A stretch of 64,000 nucleotides of DNA from Novosphingobium aureum (GCF_015865035.1 NZ_JADZGI010000001.1:2728001-2792000), one strand, 5' to 3'; numbered from the stretch's first letter, positions 25,698 to 36,700 are shown. A program made the numbers and translations. Notes: a model not told the origin generated them from the letters alone.

Positions 25698-27057
25698 TCC
25701 GCGCCAGCCGCTTGGCATGGCCAGCCGTGCCCGGGTCTTTGCCCTTCTCCTCACGTGCGCGCCCGTCCTTTTGTCCACGAGCGCCCCGGCCCAGCAGATC
25801 GCCCCGCTTGTCCCGGCAGGCGAGCCGGCTGTCATTGACGATCCGAGCGGTGCGGGGCCGGTCGCGATCAGCGATGCCATGGGCCTGCCCGATGCAGCGC
25901 GCGTCATCGCCGCGCTCGACACGCACCCAGGCGTGCTGGCCGCCCATGCGCGTACAGATGCCGCGCGCGCGCAGGCACGCGCCCTTGCCCGCGGCCCGCA
26001 CGAGATCACCGTAAACGGCATCTATTCGCGCCGCACGGTCGACTTCGATGGCACGTACGACGAATTCGACGGACAAGTGACCCGCGCCTTTCGCCTGCCC
26101 GGCAAGACCCGGCTCGACAAGGAGATCGGCAAGTACGGCGTCCTCGCCGCAAGCAACGGCGCAGAAGACGTGCGCCACCAGACCGCCCTGCTGCTTGCCG
26201 AGACCTGGTGGGACTGGCTCGCAGCAGGCGCGCAGGCGCGCATCGATCGCAAGGCCGTGACGACATACGAACGCCTGCTCGCCACAGTGCAACGCCGTGT
26301 CGAGCTACGCGATGCCGCGAGGCTGGAGGCCGACCAGGCAGAAGCCATGCTTGAAGCCACCCGTCTCGCGGCTCAGCGCTCGGCCGGACAGGAAGCTCTC
26401 GCGCGCGAGGTCCTGCTGGCCCAGTTCCCCGGCCTGCTCTCGCCCGACGCACGGCCTCCCGAAGTACCCGTCCCCGACTACGCCCCCGAAACCGTTGCCC
26501 GCATGGGCCAGCTCGTAGTCGAACGCAGCCACGAGATCGCCGCTGCCGATGCCACCGCATTGCAAGCCGACGCCAGTGCCAGCCGCGCCGATGCCGAGCG
26601 CATCGCCGACCCGACGCTGGGACTGCGCCTGTTCTCCGAGCGCAGCGGACAGGAGACCGGCGCCGGGGTTACCTTCTCGATGCCGCTGGGCGGTGGCCAC
26701 CGCAAGGCGCTTGCGGAACAGGCGCAGGCACAAGCCAGCGCGGCGATGGCGCAAGTGACCGCGACCCGCTTCGAGGTCGATGCCCGCGCCCGCTCGGACA
26801 TGACCGGGGCGCGATACGCCTTCACCGCCTGGCAGCGCGCCCGGCGCGGACTTGAAGCCCAGGTCTCCGCACTGGAGAAACTGCGGCTGGGCTACAGGGC
26901 CGGCGAGATCGACCTTGGTGACGAGCTGGTCGGCGAACGGCAGGTACTCGAAGCGCTGCACGCCGAGGCCGAAGCGCGCAGCGAGGCATTGCGTGCCCTC
27001 ACCCGGCTGCGCATCGACTCGCACTCGATCTGGGCAGCCGAGGGGGATGAGGACTAG
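25690..27057 (+). CDS. TolC-family outer-membrane efflux channel (CzcC-like)
   Basis: Outer-membrane factor of 455 aa. A signal peptide ends near A-P-A-Q-Q, followed by two structural repeats of long amphipathic helices rich in Ala, Arg and Glu, each with a short beta segment (N-G-I-Y-S-R-R-T; G-V-T-F-S-M-P-L-G-G-G). It completes the adaptor-pump-channel complex that spans both membranes. The ATG lies inside the last codons of the pump gene (8-bp overlap), showing tight translational coupling. Confidence 0.88.
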   Translation: MSDPRQPLGMASRARVFALLLTCAPVLLSTSAPAQQIAPLVPAGEPAVIDDPSGAGPVAISDAMGLPDAARVIAALDTHPGVLAAHARTDAARAQARALARGPHEITVNGIYSRRTVDFDGTYDEFDGQVTRAFRLPGKTRLDKEIGKYGVLAASNGAEDVRHQTALLLAETWWDWLAAGAQARIDRKAVTTYERLLATVQRRVELRDAARLEADQAEAMLEATRLAAQRSAGQEALAREVLLAQFPGLLSPDARPPEVPVPDYAPETVARMGQLVVERSHEIAAADATALQADASASRADAERIADPTLGLRLFSERSGQETGAGVTFSMPLGGGHRKALAEQAQAQASAAMAQVTATRFEVDARARSDMTGARYAFTAWQRARRGLEAQVSALEKLRLGYRAGEIDLGDELVGERQVLEALHAEAEARSEALRALTRLRIDSHSIWAAEGDED

Positions 27058-27413
27058 GCGCCCCATTCTCCCCCGCGCCGGATCATGCGCAATCTTGCAG
27101 CTGGACCATGGGAGCGCTTTGCACGGGACCGACCCGGGAGACCGCAGAATTCGGGCCTGTCCGCGCAATTGCACTTACGACACCCACCAATCTTGGCCGA
27201 TGCAACGGTGCATCGCGCGCGCCAAAAACCCGCAAGTGCCCCCGACTTGGACCCCCCGGACCTTGCAAAACTGGATGTTTTGCGCTCCTGCCCGGAAGGC
27301 AGAAATGCTACGTATCAGGGAACAGCGCGGATAATCCGCCATGAACGCAGACACTGCACATGATGCGCGATCCGGCCAGTTGCGGCCGCGGTCCGACCAA
27401 GGGGGGTCCACAG
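27058..27413. promoter_or_regulatory. Intergenic region upstream of the siderophore-type receptor
   Basis: About 356 bases with no credible gene. It holds the ACTTGG/ACTGGATGT element at 27245-27282 and must contain the receptor promoter. No clear terminator for the efflux operon is seen. Confidence 0.5.
27245..27282 (+). promoter_or_regulatory. Direct-repeat element ACTTGGA ... ACTGGATGT, copy 1
   Basis: ACTTGGACC at 27245 and ACTGGATGT at 27270, with GG-to-GG distance 24. The second copy sits in a perfect inverted repeat CAAAAC-TGGAT-GTTTTG (27266-27282). The same layout occurs upstream of the PepSY gene and of the second amidohydrolase. Two direct repeats about two turns apart is the usual architecture of MocR-family operators, and a mocR gene lies in the same locus. 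Confidence 0.55.
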
Positions 27414-29600
27414 TTGAAGAAGTCACTTTCCAGCCGCACGCTTGCGAGCACTGCCGCTCTCGCCATCGCCATGACCGCCACGCTCTCGGGCACCGCGCAC
27501 GCACAGGCCGCAGGCGCTGAAGACATCGTCGTCACGACCCAGCGCAACAACGAGACACAAGTACTGGGCAGCGGCTCGCTGGGCGCGCTGGGCGTGCAGG
27601 ACGCCATGGACACGCCCTTCGCGGTAAAGTCCTATTCCGAAGCGCTGATCCTCAACCAGCAGCCCTATACGCTGGGACAGGTGCTCGAAAACGACCCCTC
27701 GGTGCGCTCGAGCCTGGGCTACGGCAACGCCTCCGAGACCTTCGTGATCCGCGGCTTCCCGCTCTACGGCGAGGACATCGCGATCGATGGCCTCTTCGGC
27801 ATCACCCCGCGCCAGCTCGTCTCGCCCGAGCTTTACGACCAGGTGCAGATCCTCAACGGCGCCAGCTCGTTCCTGTTCGGTGCGGCGCCGGGCGGTTCGG
27901 CGCTGGGCGGGACCGTCAACCTGATGCCCAAGCGCGCCAAGGCCGTGCCTACCACGCGCGTCACCGCAAACTACCTGTCGGGCAGCAATTTCGGTGGCTC
28001 TTTCGACGTTGGTCGTCGCTTCGGCAGCGACGGTGCGCTTGGCGTCAGGGTCAATGGTGCGGGCCGCTGGGGTGACGTCGCCATCAATGACGAATACCGC
28101 GGCAACACGGTTCTGGGCCTCGGCCTCGACTACACCACCGGAGCGCTGCGCCTCTCGCTCGACCTCGCCTACCAGCGGGTCAAGGTGAGCCACATGCGTC
28201 CGATGGTCCAGTTGGTGGGCGTGACCGAAGTGCCCGATGCGCCCGACTCCGACCTCAACTACGGACAGGCCTGGAACTACACCACGCTTCGCGACATCTA
28301 CGGCATCGCCAAGATCGAGTACGACGTGGCCGAAGACTTCACCCTCTACGCCTCGGCTGGCGCACGCGACAGCGCCGAGCGCGGCAAGTACCAGGGCTTC
28401 AACGTCACCGATGCCGAGACCGGCGATGCCTACGTCACCGGCTCGCAGATCCCGCGCAACGACAACAACGAGGCCGCGCAGGCAGGTCTTCGCGGCAAGT
28501 TCGTCACCGGCCCGCTCACGCACCAGCTCAACCTCGGCGCCTCGCACCTGCGCCAGGTCAATCGCAACGCCTATGGCTTCGGCTCATTCGCCGGCGCCCC
28601 CAGCAACCTCTACGATCCGGTACAGGTCCCCGACTTCGCCTACGATGCCTTCACTGGCGGTGACATCGAGGATCCCTTCGCGATGAGCAAGATCCGCCAG
28701 AGCAGCCTGTTCGCCTCGGACCAGATCGGCCTGTTCGACGACAAGGTCCAGCTGATCGCGGGTCTGCGCCACCAGAACATCGAGATCCGCTCGTTCTGTG
28801 GCGGCTCGGTATTCGGCGGTTTCCCGCTCGACAGCTGCACGCCGGGCGAACAGACCGACAAGTACGACGAGAGCGCGACCACCCCGGTCTTCGGCCTGGT
28901 GCTGCGCCCGAACGAACACGTCTCGGTCTATGCCAACCGCATCGAGGCACTGCTGCAGGGGCCGCAGGCTCCCTCGGGCACGATCAACTCGGGCGAGATT
29001 TTCGCACCCTTCGCTGCCGTGCAGTACGAGATCGGCGGCAAGCTCCAGTACGAAAACTGGATGGCCTCGATCGCCTTCTACCAGACCGATCGCCCGCAGA
29101 GCTTCACCATCACCCAGGACGATGGCTCGACCCTGTTCACGCTCGATGGCAAGCAGCGCAACAAGGGCATGGAAGTCACCTTCAACGGTGAACCCGTCGA
29201 CGGGCTGCGCCTGATCGCGGGCTTCGCGGTCAGCGATGCCAAGCAGAAGCGCACGCAGGGCGGCATCTACGACGGGCTGCGCGCGATCGGCGTGCCGACC
29301 TATACCGCCAACGCCAACGTCGAATGGGACCTCGCCTTCGTCCCGGGCATGACGCTCACCGGGCGTGTGATGCAGACCGGCAAGCAGTACGTCGATCAGG
29401 CAAACGACCTCAAGGTCAAGGACTGGACCCGCTTCGACCTTGGCGCGCGCTACGTCATGGCGGTGAACGAGACCCCGGTGACGCTGCGCGCCGGCATCGA
29501 TAACGTCGCTGACAAGCGCTACTGGTCCTCGGCTCTTGGCGGCTACCTCGTCCAGGGCCTGCCACGCACATTCAAGGCCTCGGTCACCGTCGAGTACTGA
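27414..29600 (+). CDS. TonB-dependent siderophore-type receptor
   Basis: Outer-membrane receptor of 728 aa of the FhuA/FpvA-like siderophore group. A signal peptide ends at A-H-A-Q, followed by the TonB-box area (E-D-I-V-V-T-T-Q). The plug carries V-I-R-G-F-P-L-Y and I-L-N-G-A-S-S-F-L-F-G, then G-G-T-V-N-L-M-P-K-R at the plug end; the barrel ends in V-E-Y. The start is taken as TTG at 27414 because it sits 7 bases after an AAGGGGGG ribosome site and puts two lysines at the start of the leader; an ATG at 27360 would precede that site. It probably imports a ferric siderophore. Confidence 0.88.
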   Translation: MKKSLSSRTLASTAALAIAMTATLSGTAHAQAAGAEDIVVTTQRNNETQVLGSGSLGALGVQDAMDTPFAVKSYSEALILNQQPYTLGQVLENDPSVRSSLGYGNASETFVIRGFPLYGEDIAIDGLFGITPRQLVSPELYDQVQILNGASSFLFGAAPGGSALGGTVNLMPKRAKAVPTTRVTANYLSGSNFGGSFDVGRRFGSDGALGVRVNGAGRWGDVAINDEYRGNTVLGLGLDYTTGALRLSLDLAYQRVKVSHMRPMVQLVGVTEVPDAPDSDLNYGQAWNYTTLRDIYGIAKIEYDVAEDFTLYASAGARDSAERGKYQGFNVTDAETGDAYVTGSQIPRNDNNEAAQAGLRGKFVTGPLTHQLNLGASHLRQVNRNAYGFGSFAGAPSNLYDPVQVPDFAYDAFTGGDIEDPFAMSKIRQSSLFASDQIGLFDDKVQLIAGLRHQNIEIRSFCGGSVFGGFPLDSCTPGEQTDKYDESATTPVFGLVLRPNEHVSVYANRIEALLQGPQAPSGTINSGEIFAPFAAVQYEIGGKLQYENWMASIAFYQTDRPQSFTITQDDGSTLFTLDGKQRNKGMEVTFNGEPVDGLRLIAGFAVSDAKQKRTQGGIYDGLRAIGVPTYTANANVEWDLAFVPGMTLTGRVMQTGKQYVDQANDLKVKDWTRFDLGARYVMAVNETPVTLRAGIDNVADKRYWSSALGGYLVQGLPRTFKASVTVEY

Positions 29601-29615
29601 GCAGGACATACCGAA

Positions 29616-29653
29616 GGGGCGCGAGGGACCTGGCTCCCGAGCGCCCCCGTTTC
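29616..29653 (+). terminator. Terminator after the siderophore-type receptor
   Basis: GGGGCGC (29616-29622) pairs with GCGCCCC (29641-29647), with an inner GGGA/TCCC pair, followed by CCGTTT. It separates the receptor from the esterase gene. Confidence 0.6.
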
Positions 29654-29757
29654 GCCGGCAAGCTTTCGGGTCGCAGCGACTTTCCGGCATCGGGCACGAG
29701 CCATCCCGGCCTCGTGCCCGGGTCATTATGAACGCAAGAAGAAGCGTGGAGCACGCC

Positions 29758-30738
29758 ATGGACAAGACCGCCATCGATCCGGACATCGCCACCTTCATCG
29801 CAACGATGCAGCAGGACTGGGAACGCCACCCGCCCTTCGCGAGCCTTTCCTTCGACGAAGCCCGCGCTGCAGCCGAAGATGTACGCGCACGCTGGCGTGA
29901 GGGCGGGCCGGTCATGGCCGAAACCCGGGACCTGAGCGTCGAGACCGCTTGCGGGCCGCTGCCGGTGCGCATTCATTATCCAGTTGATGCCGACCAGCTG
30001 ACGGTCATGGTCTATCTTCACGGCGGCGGCTTCACGCTGTTCAGCATCGAGACCCACGACCGGCTGATGCGCGAATACGCGGCAGCGACCGGCTGCGCCG
30101 TCATCGGCGTCGACTACCCCCTGTCGCCCGAGACCAAATTCCCGGTCGCGCTCGATCGCATCGCCGCTCTCGTGGCAGCGCTGCCGGACCATGCCGCGCA
30201 ATGGAACATCGATGCAGCGCGCGTGGTGCTTGCCGGGGATTCGGCGGGTGCGAACCTTGCGGTCGCGACCTGCTTCAAGCTGCGCGAGGCGCTGGGCGAA
30301 ATTCCTGTCGCGGCGCTCCTGCTGAACTACGGCGCTTTCGCGCATGGCACTTCCGATCAGGCGGAAAGCCGTTACGGCGGAGCGGATTCCATTCTCAACG
30401 CTGAGGAAATGGACTTCTACTGGGCCAACTACCTCACCAGCCCCGCAGACTACGCCGATCCTTTCGCCTGCCCGCTGCTGGGCGACATGACCGGCTTGCC
30501 CCCGGCGATCCTGATCGTGCCCGAACTCGACATCCTCTCCGAGCAGAGCAGCGCCATCGCCGCGAAGATGCACGAGGCAGGCTGCGAGGTTCAGCTCCTG
30601 CGCTATGCCGGAGCCACGCATAGCTTCCTTGAGGCGATGTCCATCTCGCCACTGGCGCAGCGCGCCATCGCCGACGGGGCGAACTTCGTAAGGGACCGGA
30701 TCATGGACCAGTCGACTGCACAAAAGCAGGCAACATGA
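29758..30738 (+). CDS. Alpha/beta hydrolase, HSL-family esterase
   Basis: Esterase of 326 aa of the hormone-sensitive-lipase family. The oxyanion motif H-G-G-G is at 88-91; the nucleophile S162 is in G-D-S-A-G, with Asp near 258 (V-P-E-L-D-I-L) and H288 (G-A-T-H-S-F). No signal peptide, so cytosolic. The ATG at 29758 follows GGAG at ideal spacing; an in-frame ATG at 29728 lacks one. Lying between a siderophore-type receptor and a MocR regulator, it may cleave an ester in the imported ligand, as Fes-type esterases do, but sequence alone does not show the substrate. Confidence 0.88.
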   Translation: MDKTAIDPDIATFIATMQQDWERHPPFASLSFDEARAAAEDVRARWREGGPVMAETRDLSVETACGPLPVRIHYPVDADQLTVMVYLHGGGFTLFSIETHDRLMREYAAATGCAVIGVDYPLSPETKFPVALDRIAALVAALPDHAAQWNIDAARVVLAGDSAGANLAVATCFKLREALGEIPVAALLLNYGAFAHGTSDQAESRYGGADSILNAEEMDFYWANYLTSPADYADPFACPLLGDMTGLPPAILIVPELDILSEQSSAIAAKMHEAGCEVQLLRYAGATHSFLEAMSISPLAQRAIADGANFVRDRIMDQSTAQKQAT

Positions 30739-30787
30739 TGGTCCACACCCTTGCCATGCCCGGACCTGCCACCTAGCGTGCACCACA

Positions 30788-30810
30788 ACTGGACGGCGAC
30801 TGGAGACTGG
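30788..30810 (+). promoter_or_regulatory. Three ACTGG repeats ahead of the MocR gene
   Basis: ACTGGA at 30788 and 30799 and ACTGG at 30806, within 23 bases and only 8 bases before the mocR ATG. They share the core of the element found upstream of three neighbouring units and may be an autoregulatory site. Confidence 0.4.
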
Positions 30811-30817
30811 CCCGAAG

Positions 30818-32278
30818 ATGCTGCGCCCCTGGAAAGTCAACTTGCGTGACCAGATCGACACCGAACGCGCGGTGCCGGTCTACATGCAGATCATCCATGC
30901 CCTGATCCGCGATATCGAGAACGGTCGGCTGACCTCGGGCACCTATCTGCCCAGCAGCCGCGAACTGGCCAGCGCGATCGGGGTCAACCGCAAGACCGTG
31001 GTGCTCGCCTACGAGGACCTGATCGCGCAGGGCTGGCTGGTCTCCAAGGGGACGCGCGGGACAATGGTCTCGCAATCGTTGCCACAGCCCACCAGCGAAC
31101 CCGAGGCCAGCGGCGTCCAGATGCCCGAGGGAGCCGAGTTCGACTTCGCCCGTCCACCGGAACGCCCGCTCGCCCTGCCCGGAACGCGCGGCATCAAGCT
31201 TGACGAGGGCGCGCCGGACGGACGCCTGTTTCCGGCAGAACTGCTTACGCGCGCCTATCGGGCATCAGCCAATGCCGCAGCCGCAACCAACGGCTTCCAG
31301 TACCGCGATCCGCGCGGGCTGCCGTCGCTGCGCGAAAGCATTGCCGAAATGCTGCGTTCCGAACGCGGGCTGGTGGTGGGACCGGAAAACATCTGCATCA
31401 CCCGCGGCAGCCAGAATGCGATCTTCCTGGCAGCGCAGGTCTTGGTGAAACCGGGCGATTCGGTGATCATGGAAGACGTGACCTACGAGCCGGCCGTGGC
31501 TGCCTTCCGCAATCGCGGCGCCAAGGTGATCCCGGTGCGGCTCGATGGCCACGGCATCAATTTGGCCGATGTCGAGCAGGCCTGCCGGCGCGAGCGGGTG
31601 CGGGCCCTGTTCCTCACCCCGCACCACCAGTTCCCGACCACCGTGGCGCTGCGCCCCGAGCGCCGCCTGCGCATCCTAGACCTCGCCCGCCAGTTCGGGT
31701 TCGCGGTGATCGAGGATGACTACGACCACGAGTTCCACTTCGAATCCCAGCCGCTCCTGCCGATGGCGGCCTATGCCCCTGGCCGCACGATCTATGTCGG
31801 CTCGCTGAGCAAGCTGCTGCTGCCTGCATTGCGTATCGGCTTCATCGCCGCGCCGCGCGAGGTGATCGACGCAGTCGCTCACGTCGTCTCGCTCGTCGAT
31901 GGCATGGGCAACAGCCTGACCGAGGGCGCCGCCGACGAACTGATCCGCAACGGCGAACTGCGCCGCCACGCACGCAAGGTCCGCCAGGTCTATGCCCGCA
32001 GGCGCGAAGCCTTCGCGGCAACGCTGGACGACCTGTTCGGCAATATCGCCGACTATGCCCTGCCCGACGGCGGACTTGCCTTCTGGCTGCGCTTCCCCGA
32101 CGCGGAACATATCGACCGCATCGAGGAACGCGCACCCGCACGCGGCCTGCGCTTTGCCTCGTCACGCTCGTTCATGCTGCGCCCCGAAGCGCCGCGCGGT
32201 CTGCGCCTCGGTTTTGCGAGCCTTGGCGAGATCGAGGCCCGCGATGCCCTGCGCGTCCTGCGCGCGAGTATCGACTGA
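30818..32278 (+). CDS. MocR-type transcriptional regulator (GntR HTH plus aminotransferase domain)
   Basis: Chimeric regulator of 486 aa. A GntR winged helix-turn-helix occupies about 17-82 (P-V-Y-M-Q-I-I; P-S-S-R-E-L-A-S-A-I-G-V-N-R-K-T-V). After a linker comes a fold-type I aminotransferase-like domain from about 125, with the PLP lysine at K332 (G-S-L-S-K-L-L-L-P-A-L-R-I-G) and the cofactor Asp/Tyr at 301/302 (E-D-D-Y-D). Such proteins sense PLP together with an amine or amino-acid ligand. It sits centrally in the locus and is the best candidate reader of the repeated ACTGGATGT element. Confidence 0.93.
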   Translation: MLRPWKVNLRDQIDTERAVPVYMQIIHALIRDIENGRLTSGTYLPSSRELASAIGVNRKTVVLAYEDLIAQGWLVSKGTRGTMVSQSLPQPTSEPEASGVQMPEGAEFDFARPPERPLALPGTRGIKLDEGAPDGRLFPAELLTRAYRASANAAAATNGFQYRDPRGLPSLRESIAEMLRSERGLVVGPENICITRGSQNAIFLAAQVLVKPGDSVIMEDVTYEPAVAAFRNRGAKVIPVRLDGHGINLADVEQACRRERVRALFLTPHHQFPTTVALRPERRLRILDLARQFGFAVIEDDYDHEFHFESQPLLPMAAYAPGRTIYVGSLSKLLLPALRIGFIAAPREVIDAVAHVVSLVDGMGNSLTEGAADELIRNGELRRHARKVRQVYARRREAFAATLDDLFGNIADYALPDGGLAFWLRFPDAEHIDRIEERAPARGLRFASSRSFMLRPEAPRGLRLGFASLGEIEARDALRVLRASID

Positions 32279-32295
32279 ACCCGCGCGAACGGCGC

Positions 32296-32334
32296 ACTGG
32301 ACCCGTCACCTGGTCAAAAACTGGATGTTTGTGG
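32296..32334 (+). promoter_or_regulatory. Direct-repeat element ACTGGA ... ACTGGATGT, copy 2
   Basis: ACTGGACC at 32296 and ACTGGATGTTTG at 32320, GG-to-GG distance 24, with a further CCTGG between them. The run CAAAAACTGGATGTTTG matches copy 1 closely. It lies about 140 bases upstream of the PepSY gene, much as copy 1 lies 144 bases upstream of the receptor. Confidence 0.55.
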
Positions 32335-32457
32335 AACCTTGTCCGAGACGACACACTCGCCTGCAGCAACACCGGGAAGGGCCTGGAGGCGTCGGACCTG
32401 CCTTGTCGGAAAATCTGAACTGCAAGGGCGCCGCATGACCGAGGGGGGCAACGCGCG

Positions 32458-33729
32458 ATGACCAAGACCAAGCCCGGCAAGAAGTCGGGAGCGACACATG
32501 CATTCTGGATGGCGGTACATCGCTATTCGGGCCTCGCGATCCTGGTATTCCTCGCCTTTGCCGCGCTGACCGGCAGCCTCCTGTGCTTCATGAAGCCGCT
32601 CGACGAAGCTCTCAACGCCGATCTCTTCGCACAAAGCCGTGTCGCCGGCCCTGCGCCCGTGACCCGCCTCGTCGAGACCTTTGCGCAAGCCAATCCCGAT
32701 TACGAGGTCCGCTCGTTCCCGCTGGCCGTCGCCCCGGATGCGCGTATTCCGGTAAAGGTCACGGCGCGCCCTGCCAGCGACGGCAGCGGCGAGATCAACC
32801 AGGTCTTCCTCGACCGCGCCACGGGAACCCTCGTCGGAGCGCGGTCCTACGATCCAGCACTCGACCGGCGCGGCTTTGTCGAACTGCTCCACGACGTGCA
32901 CTACACGCTTCTGCTCGATGCTCCCGGTCGCTGGTTCATGGGCGTGGTCGCGATTGCCTGGACGATCAGCAACCTGGTCGGTGCCTATCTCACGTTCCCG
33001 GTCAGGGGCGCATTCTGGAAACAGTGGAAGCGCAGCTGGAAATTCAGCTTCAAGAGCCCTTTCCCTCGCCAGATGCTCGACCTGCACCGCGCTGCGGGGC
33101 TGTGGCTGCTGGTCCCGCTCATGCTGCTCGCGGTGACTTCGGTCGGCTTCAACTTCTTCAACGAGGCCTATGGCCCGATGGTCGAGGTACTGGTTCCAGA
33201 GCGTGACCTGCCCCTGCCCCAAGTGCAGAGCCCCGAACCGCTGACCTATACCTCGGCGGTCGGACAGGCCCGTGCACTGAGCCAGGACTTTCCGGAAAAA
33301 TGGCAGCCGGCCTCGGTCATCTACGACCCCGAAAACGCGCGCATCGGCGTTACCCTCAGTGACGACGGTCGCCTGTCCTACCACGACCTCGGGCCGATCT
33401 ACATCTACTTCGAGGCTGCCAGCGGCAAGGTCGCTGAAGTCTTCGATCCCTATCACGGCAATACCAACCTCGCGATGTACCGCTGGCTCTACCCGGTGCA
33501 CTCAGGCAAGATCGCGGGCCTCCCGACCATCGCGCTGGTCTTCGTGTGCGGGATCGCGGTCTTCGCGATGTGCGTGACCGGCATCTACCTGTGGTGGAAG
33601 AAACGCCCCTCGCGCAAGCGCCCGGCACGCAAGGCCAAAGCGAACAGGACAAAGCCTGACGACGCGCCGCGCACGGTCGCACTGGAGCCCGCCTCCGCAT
33701 CCGCCATGGCGACAAGGAGCCCCGAATGA
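32458..33729 (+). CDS. PepSY-associated TM-helix protein (putative ferric-siderophore reductase)
   Basis: Inner-membrane protein of 423 aa with four strong hydrophobic segments at about 18-42, 157-180, 213-238 and 348-376. Conserved histidines near the membrane include V-H-R-Y-S-G in helix 1 and L-H-D-V-H-Y. This is the PiuB/FsqB-like PepSY family, members of which are found beside siderophore receptors and can reduce imported ferric siderophores. The start follows GAGGGGGG. Its stop overlaps the next gene's ATG (ATGA). Confidence 0.85.
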   Translation: MTKTKPGKKSGATHAFWMAVHRYSGLAILVFLAFAALTGSLLCFMKPLDEALNADLFAQSRVAGPAPVTRLVETFAQANPDYEVRSFPLAVAPDARIPVKVTARPASDGSGEINQVFLDRATGTLVGARSYDPALDRRGFVELLHDVHYTLLLDAPGRWFMGVVAIAWTISNLVGAYLTFPVRGAFWKQWKRSWKFSFKSPFPRQMLDLHRAAGLWLLVPLMLLAVTSVGFNFFNEAYGPMVEVLVPERDLPLPQVQSPEPLTYTSAVGQARALSQDFPEKWQPASVIYDPENARIGVTLSDDGRLSYHDLGPIYIYFEAASGKVAEVFDPYHGNTNLAMYRWLYPVHSGKIAGLPTIALVFVCGIAVFAMCVTGIYLWWKKRPSRKRPARKAKANRTKPDDAPRTVALEPASASAMATRSPE

Positions 33730-36700
33730 CCTTGCGTGCAGCCCTGCTGGCCCTGACCGTCCCGCTGAGCACCGCGACGATACTGGCTTCCCCGGCTTTC
33801 GCCCGCCCCATTGCCGACGCGGCACAATTGCCGATCACGCCCGCCCGGACGCTGCGGATCGACGCACAGAGCGGCACCTGGGTCTCGCTCGACATCTCGC
33901 CCGACGGCAAGACCGTCGTATTCGACATGCTGGGCGACATCTACACGATGCCGATCGGCGGAGGCGAGGCACGCCAGCTGACCACCGGGCTCGGCTTCGA
34001 CACCCAGCCGACCTTCTCGCCCGACGGACGCTCGATCGCTTTCGTCTCGGACCGCAGCGGCGCGGACAATGTCTGGGTCATGAAGAGGGACGGCAGTGGC
34101 GCACGCGCGCTGACGCGCTCCGATGACGTTGGCGTCTTCGCATCTCCAGCCTGGAACACGCAGGGCACCGGGCTGTTCGTCAGCCGCTACTATGCCGACG
34201 TCAACAACTATGCGCTGGTCAGCGTCGATCTCGACGGATCGCTGACCTCGCTCGCACCGGTAAAGCCCGTAGCCGATGCCCCACGCGCGAGCTGGCACAG
34301 CACGCTTGGCGCAGTGGCGGCTCCCGACGGCCGCCATGTCTATTTCGCGCGCCTTACCGGCGGGCTCGACTTCGACGAGATCAACACCTGGTCCATCGTG
34401 CGCCGCGACCTGGAAACCGGCGAAGAACAGGTCGTTGTCGGCGACAGCGGCGAGCGCGGCCACGAACGTCCGACCGTGTTCCGCCCGATGATCGCACCCG
34501 ATGGCAGGACCCTCGCCTATGCCACGCGGCGCGGCAGCGAAACGCAACTGCGCCTGCGCGACCTCGCCACCGGCCTCGACCGAAAGATCGCACAAACAGA
34601 GCCCGACCAGCTCGAAGCCTCGATGTGGCAGGACATCGTTCCGCGCTATGCCTTCACGCCCGATGGCAAGGCGCTCCTGCTGACGCGCGCGGGGCGCTTC
34701 GAGCGGGTCGACATCGCCGATGGCACCGTCACCCCGGTGCCGTTCCACGCCGCGATGGAGGTCGCCGTCGCCCCTTCGACCCGCGTCGACATCCGCGAGG
34801 ATCGCGGACCGGTGCAGGCAAGACTGGTGCAGGCCCCCGTGGCTTCGCCCGACGGGACCATGCTGGCCTATTCCGCCCTCGGACACATCTACCTGCAGAA
34901 GGCCGATGGCACCGGCGCGCCGGTTCGTCTCGATCGAGGTGCCGAACGCGACGAGGAGCTCGCCTTCCTGCCGGGCTGGAGCCCGGACGGGCGCGAACTG
35001 GTCTACGTCACCTGGAGCGAGGCAAGCGGCGGCATGGTCTGGAAGCAGTCCGTCGACCGCATCGGCGAACCCCAGGCCATGGCCGCGACCCGGGCCTATT
35101 ACAGCTACCCGGTATTCACCCCCGATGGACGCGAGGTGGTGACCCTGCGCTCACCGATGGCGGCGCGCCGCAAGGCGACCTTCGACATCGGGCAGATGCG
35201 CCAGTCCGACCTCGTCGCCCTGCCCGCCAGCGGTGCGCAAGGCCCCGAGGACCTGCGCGTCATCCATTCGGGCATGATCGGCTCGCGCCCGCAATTCACC
35301 AAGGCCCCGGGCAAGGTTCACCTGCTCACCCCGCGCGGCCTCGCGGCGATCGACATGGCCACGGGCAAGAGCGCGCTGGTTGCCCAGGTCACGGGCCCGG
35401 GGTACTACTTTCTCGAGGGCAACACGCCCGTCGATGACATACGCATCAGCCCCGATGGCGAGTGGCTGCTGGTACAGACGGTCGAGCAGCTCACGCTCGT
35501 CAGGACACCCGAACCAGGCACGAGCATCGACCTCGATGATCCCGCAGTGCCCACCCGGCGCCTGACCACGGTCGGCGCCGACTTCTTCGAGTGGGAACGC
35601 GACGGCAGTATCGACTGGTCGGTCGGCTCGCGCTTTCACCACCTCGCGCTGGCGCAGGCGCTGCCCGGCGCCGCAGGCGAACCCGAGGCTCTGGCCCGCG
35701 TCACGGACATGAAGGTCGAGGCGCCGCGTGCGATGGCGTCGGGAACGCTGCTGCTGCGCGGTGCGCGGATCCTGACCATGGCAGATGCAGACCGGATCAT
35801 CGCCGATGCCGACCTGCTGATCACCGATGGCCGCATCGCCGCAGTGGGTCCGCGAGGAAGCTTCCCCGTGCCCGCCGGGACGACGGTCCGCGATGTTACT
35901 GGCAAGACGATCCTGCCCGGCTTCATCGACGAGCACGACCACGTCGCCGAAATTCGCCGCAACGTGCTCAGCCTCGACGACTGGGGTCTCAAGTCGCGGC
36001 TCGCCTGGGGCGTCACTACCAGCTTCGATCCCTCCACGCTGAGCATTGACATGCTCGCCTATCAGGACCTGCTCGATACCGGCGCGATGATCGGGCCGCG
36101 GCTGCGCTCCACGGGGCCTGCGATCTTCTCGTTCAACCGCTTCGCCAGCCTCGACGAGGTGCGCGCGGTCATGCGCCGCTACCGCGACGACTGGGGGCTG
36201 CGCAACATCAAGCAGTACCGTACCGGCAACCGGCGCGTTCGCCAGTGGATGGCGATGGGCGCGCGCGAACTGGGGCTCCAGCCAACGACCGAGGGCGCAC
36301 TCTCGCTCAAGCTCGACCTCACGCAGATGCTCGACGGCTTCGCGGGGAACGAACACGCCCTCGCCGCTCCGCTCGGCGACGATGTCATCGGCCTGATGAC
36401 CGCGATGCGCACCAGCTACGCGACGACCATGATGATCACGCATCGCGGCCCCGACGGCGCGGACTGGTTCGCCAACGAGAGCCATGCCTCGACCAATCCG
36501 AAGATCGCGCACTTCTGGCCGCCAGTGGCGATCGAGCAGAAGCTCGGCGAACGCCCCGGCCGCCCCTTGGCCACGTATGGCTTCGACGAGATCGCGGGCG
36601 GCGCGGCGCGGCTGGCGCAAGCTGGCGGGCTGGTCGGCATGGGGGCGCACGGCGAAGTTCCCGGGATCGGGTTCCACTGGGAGATGTTCGCACACGTCCT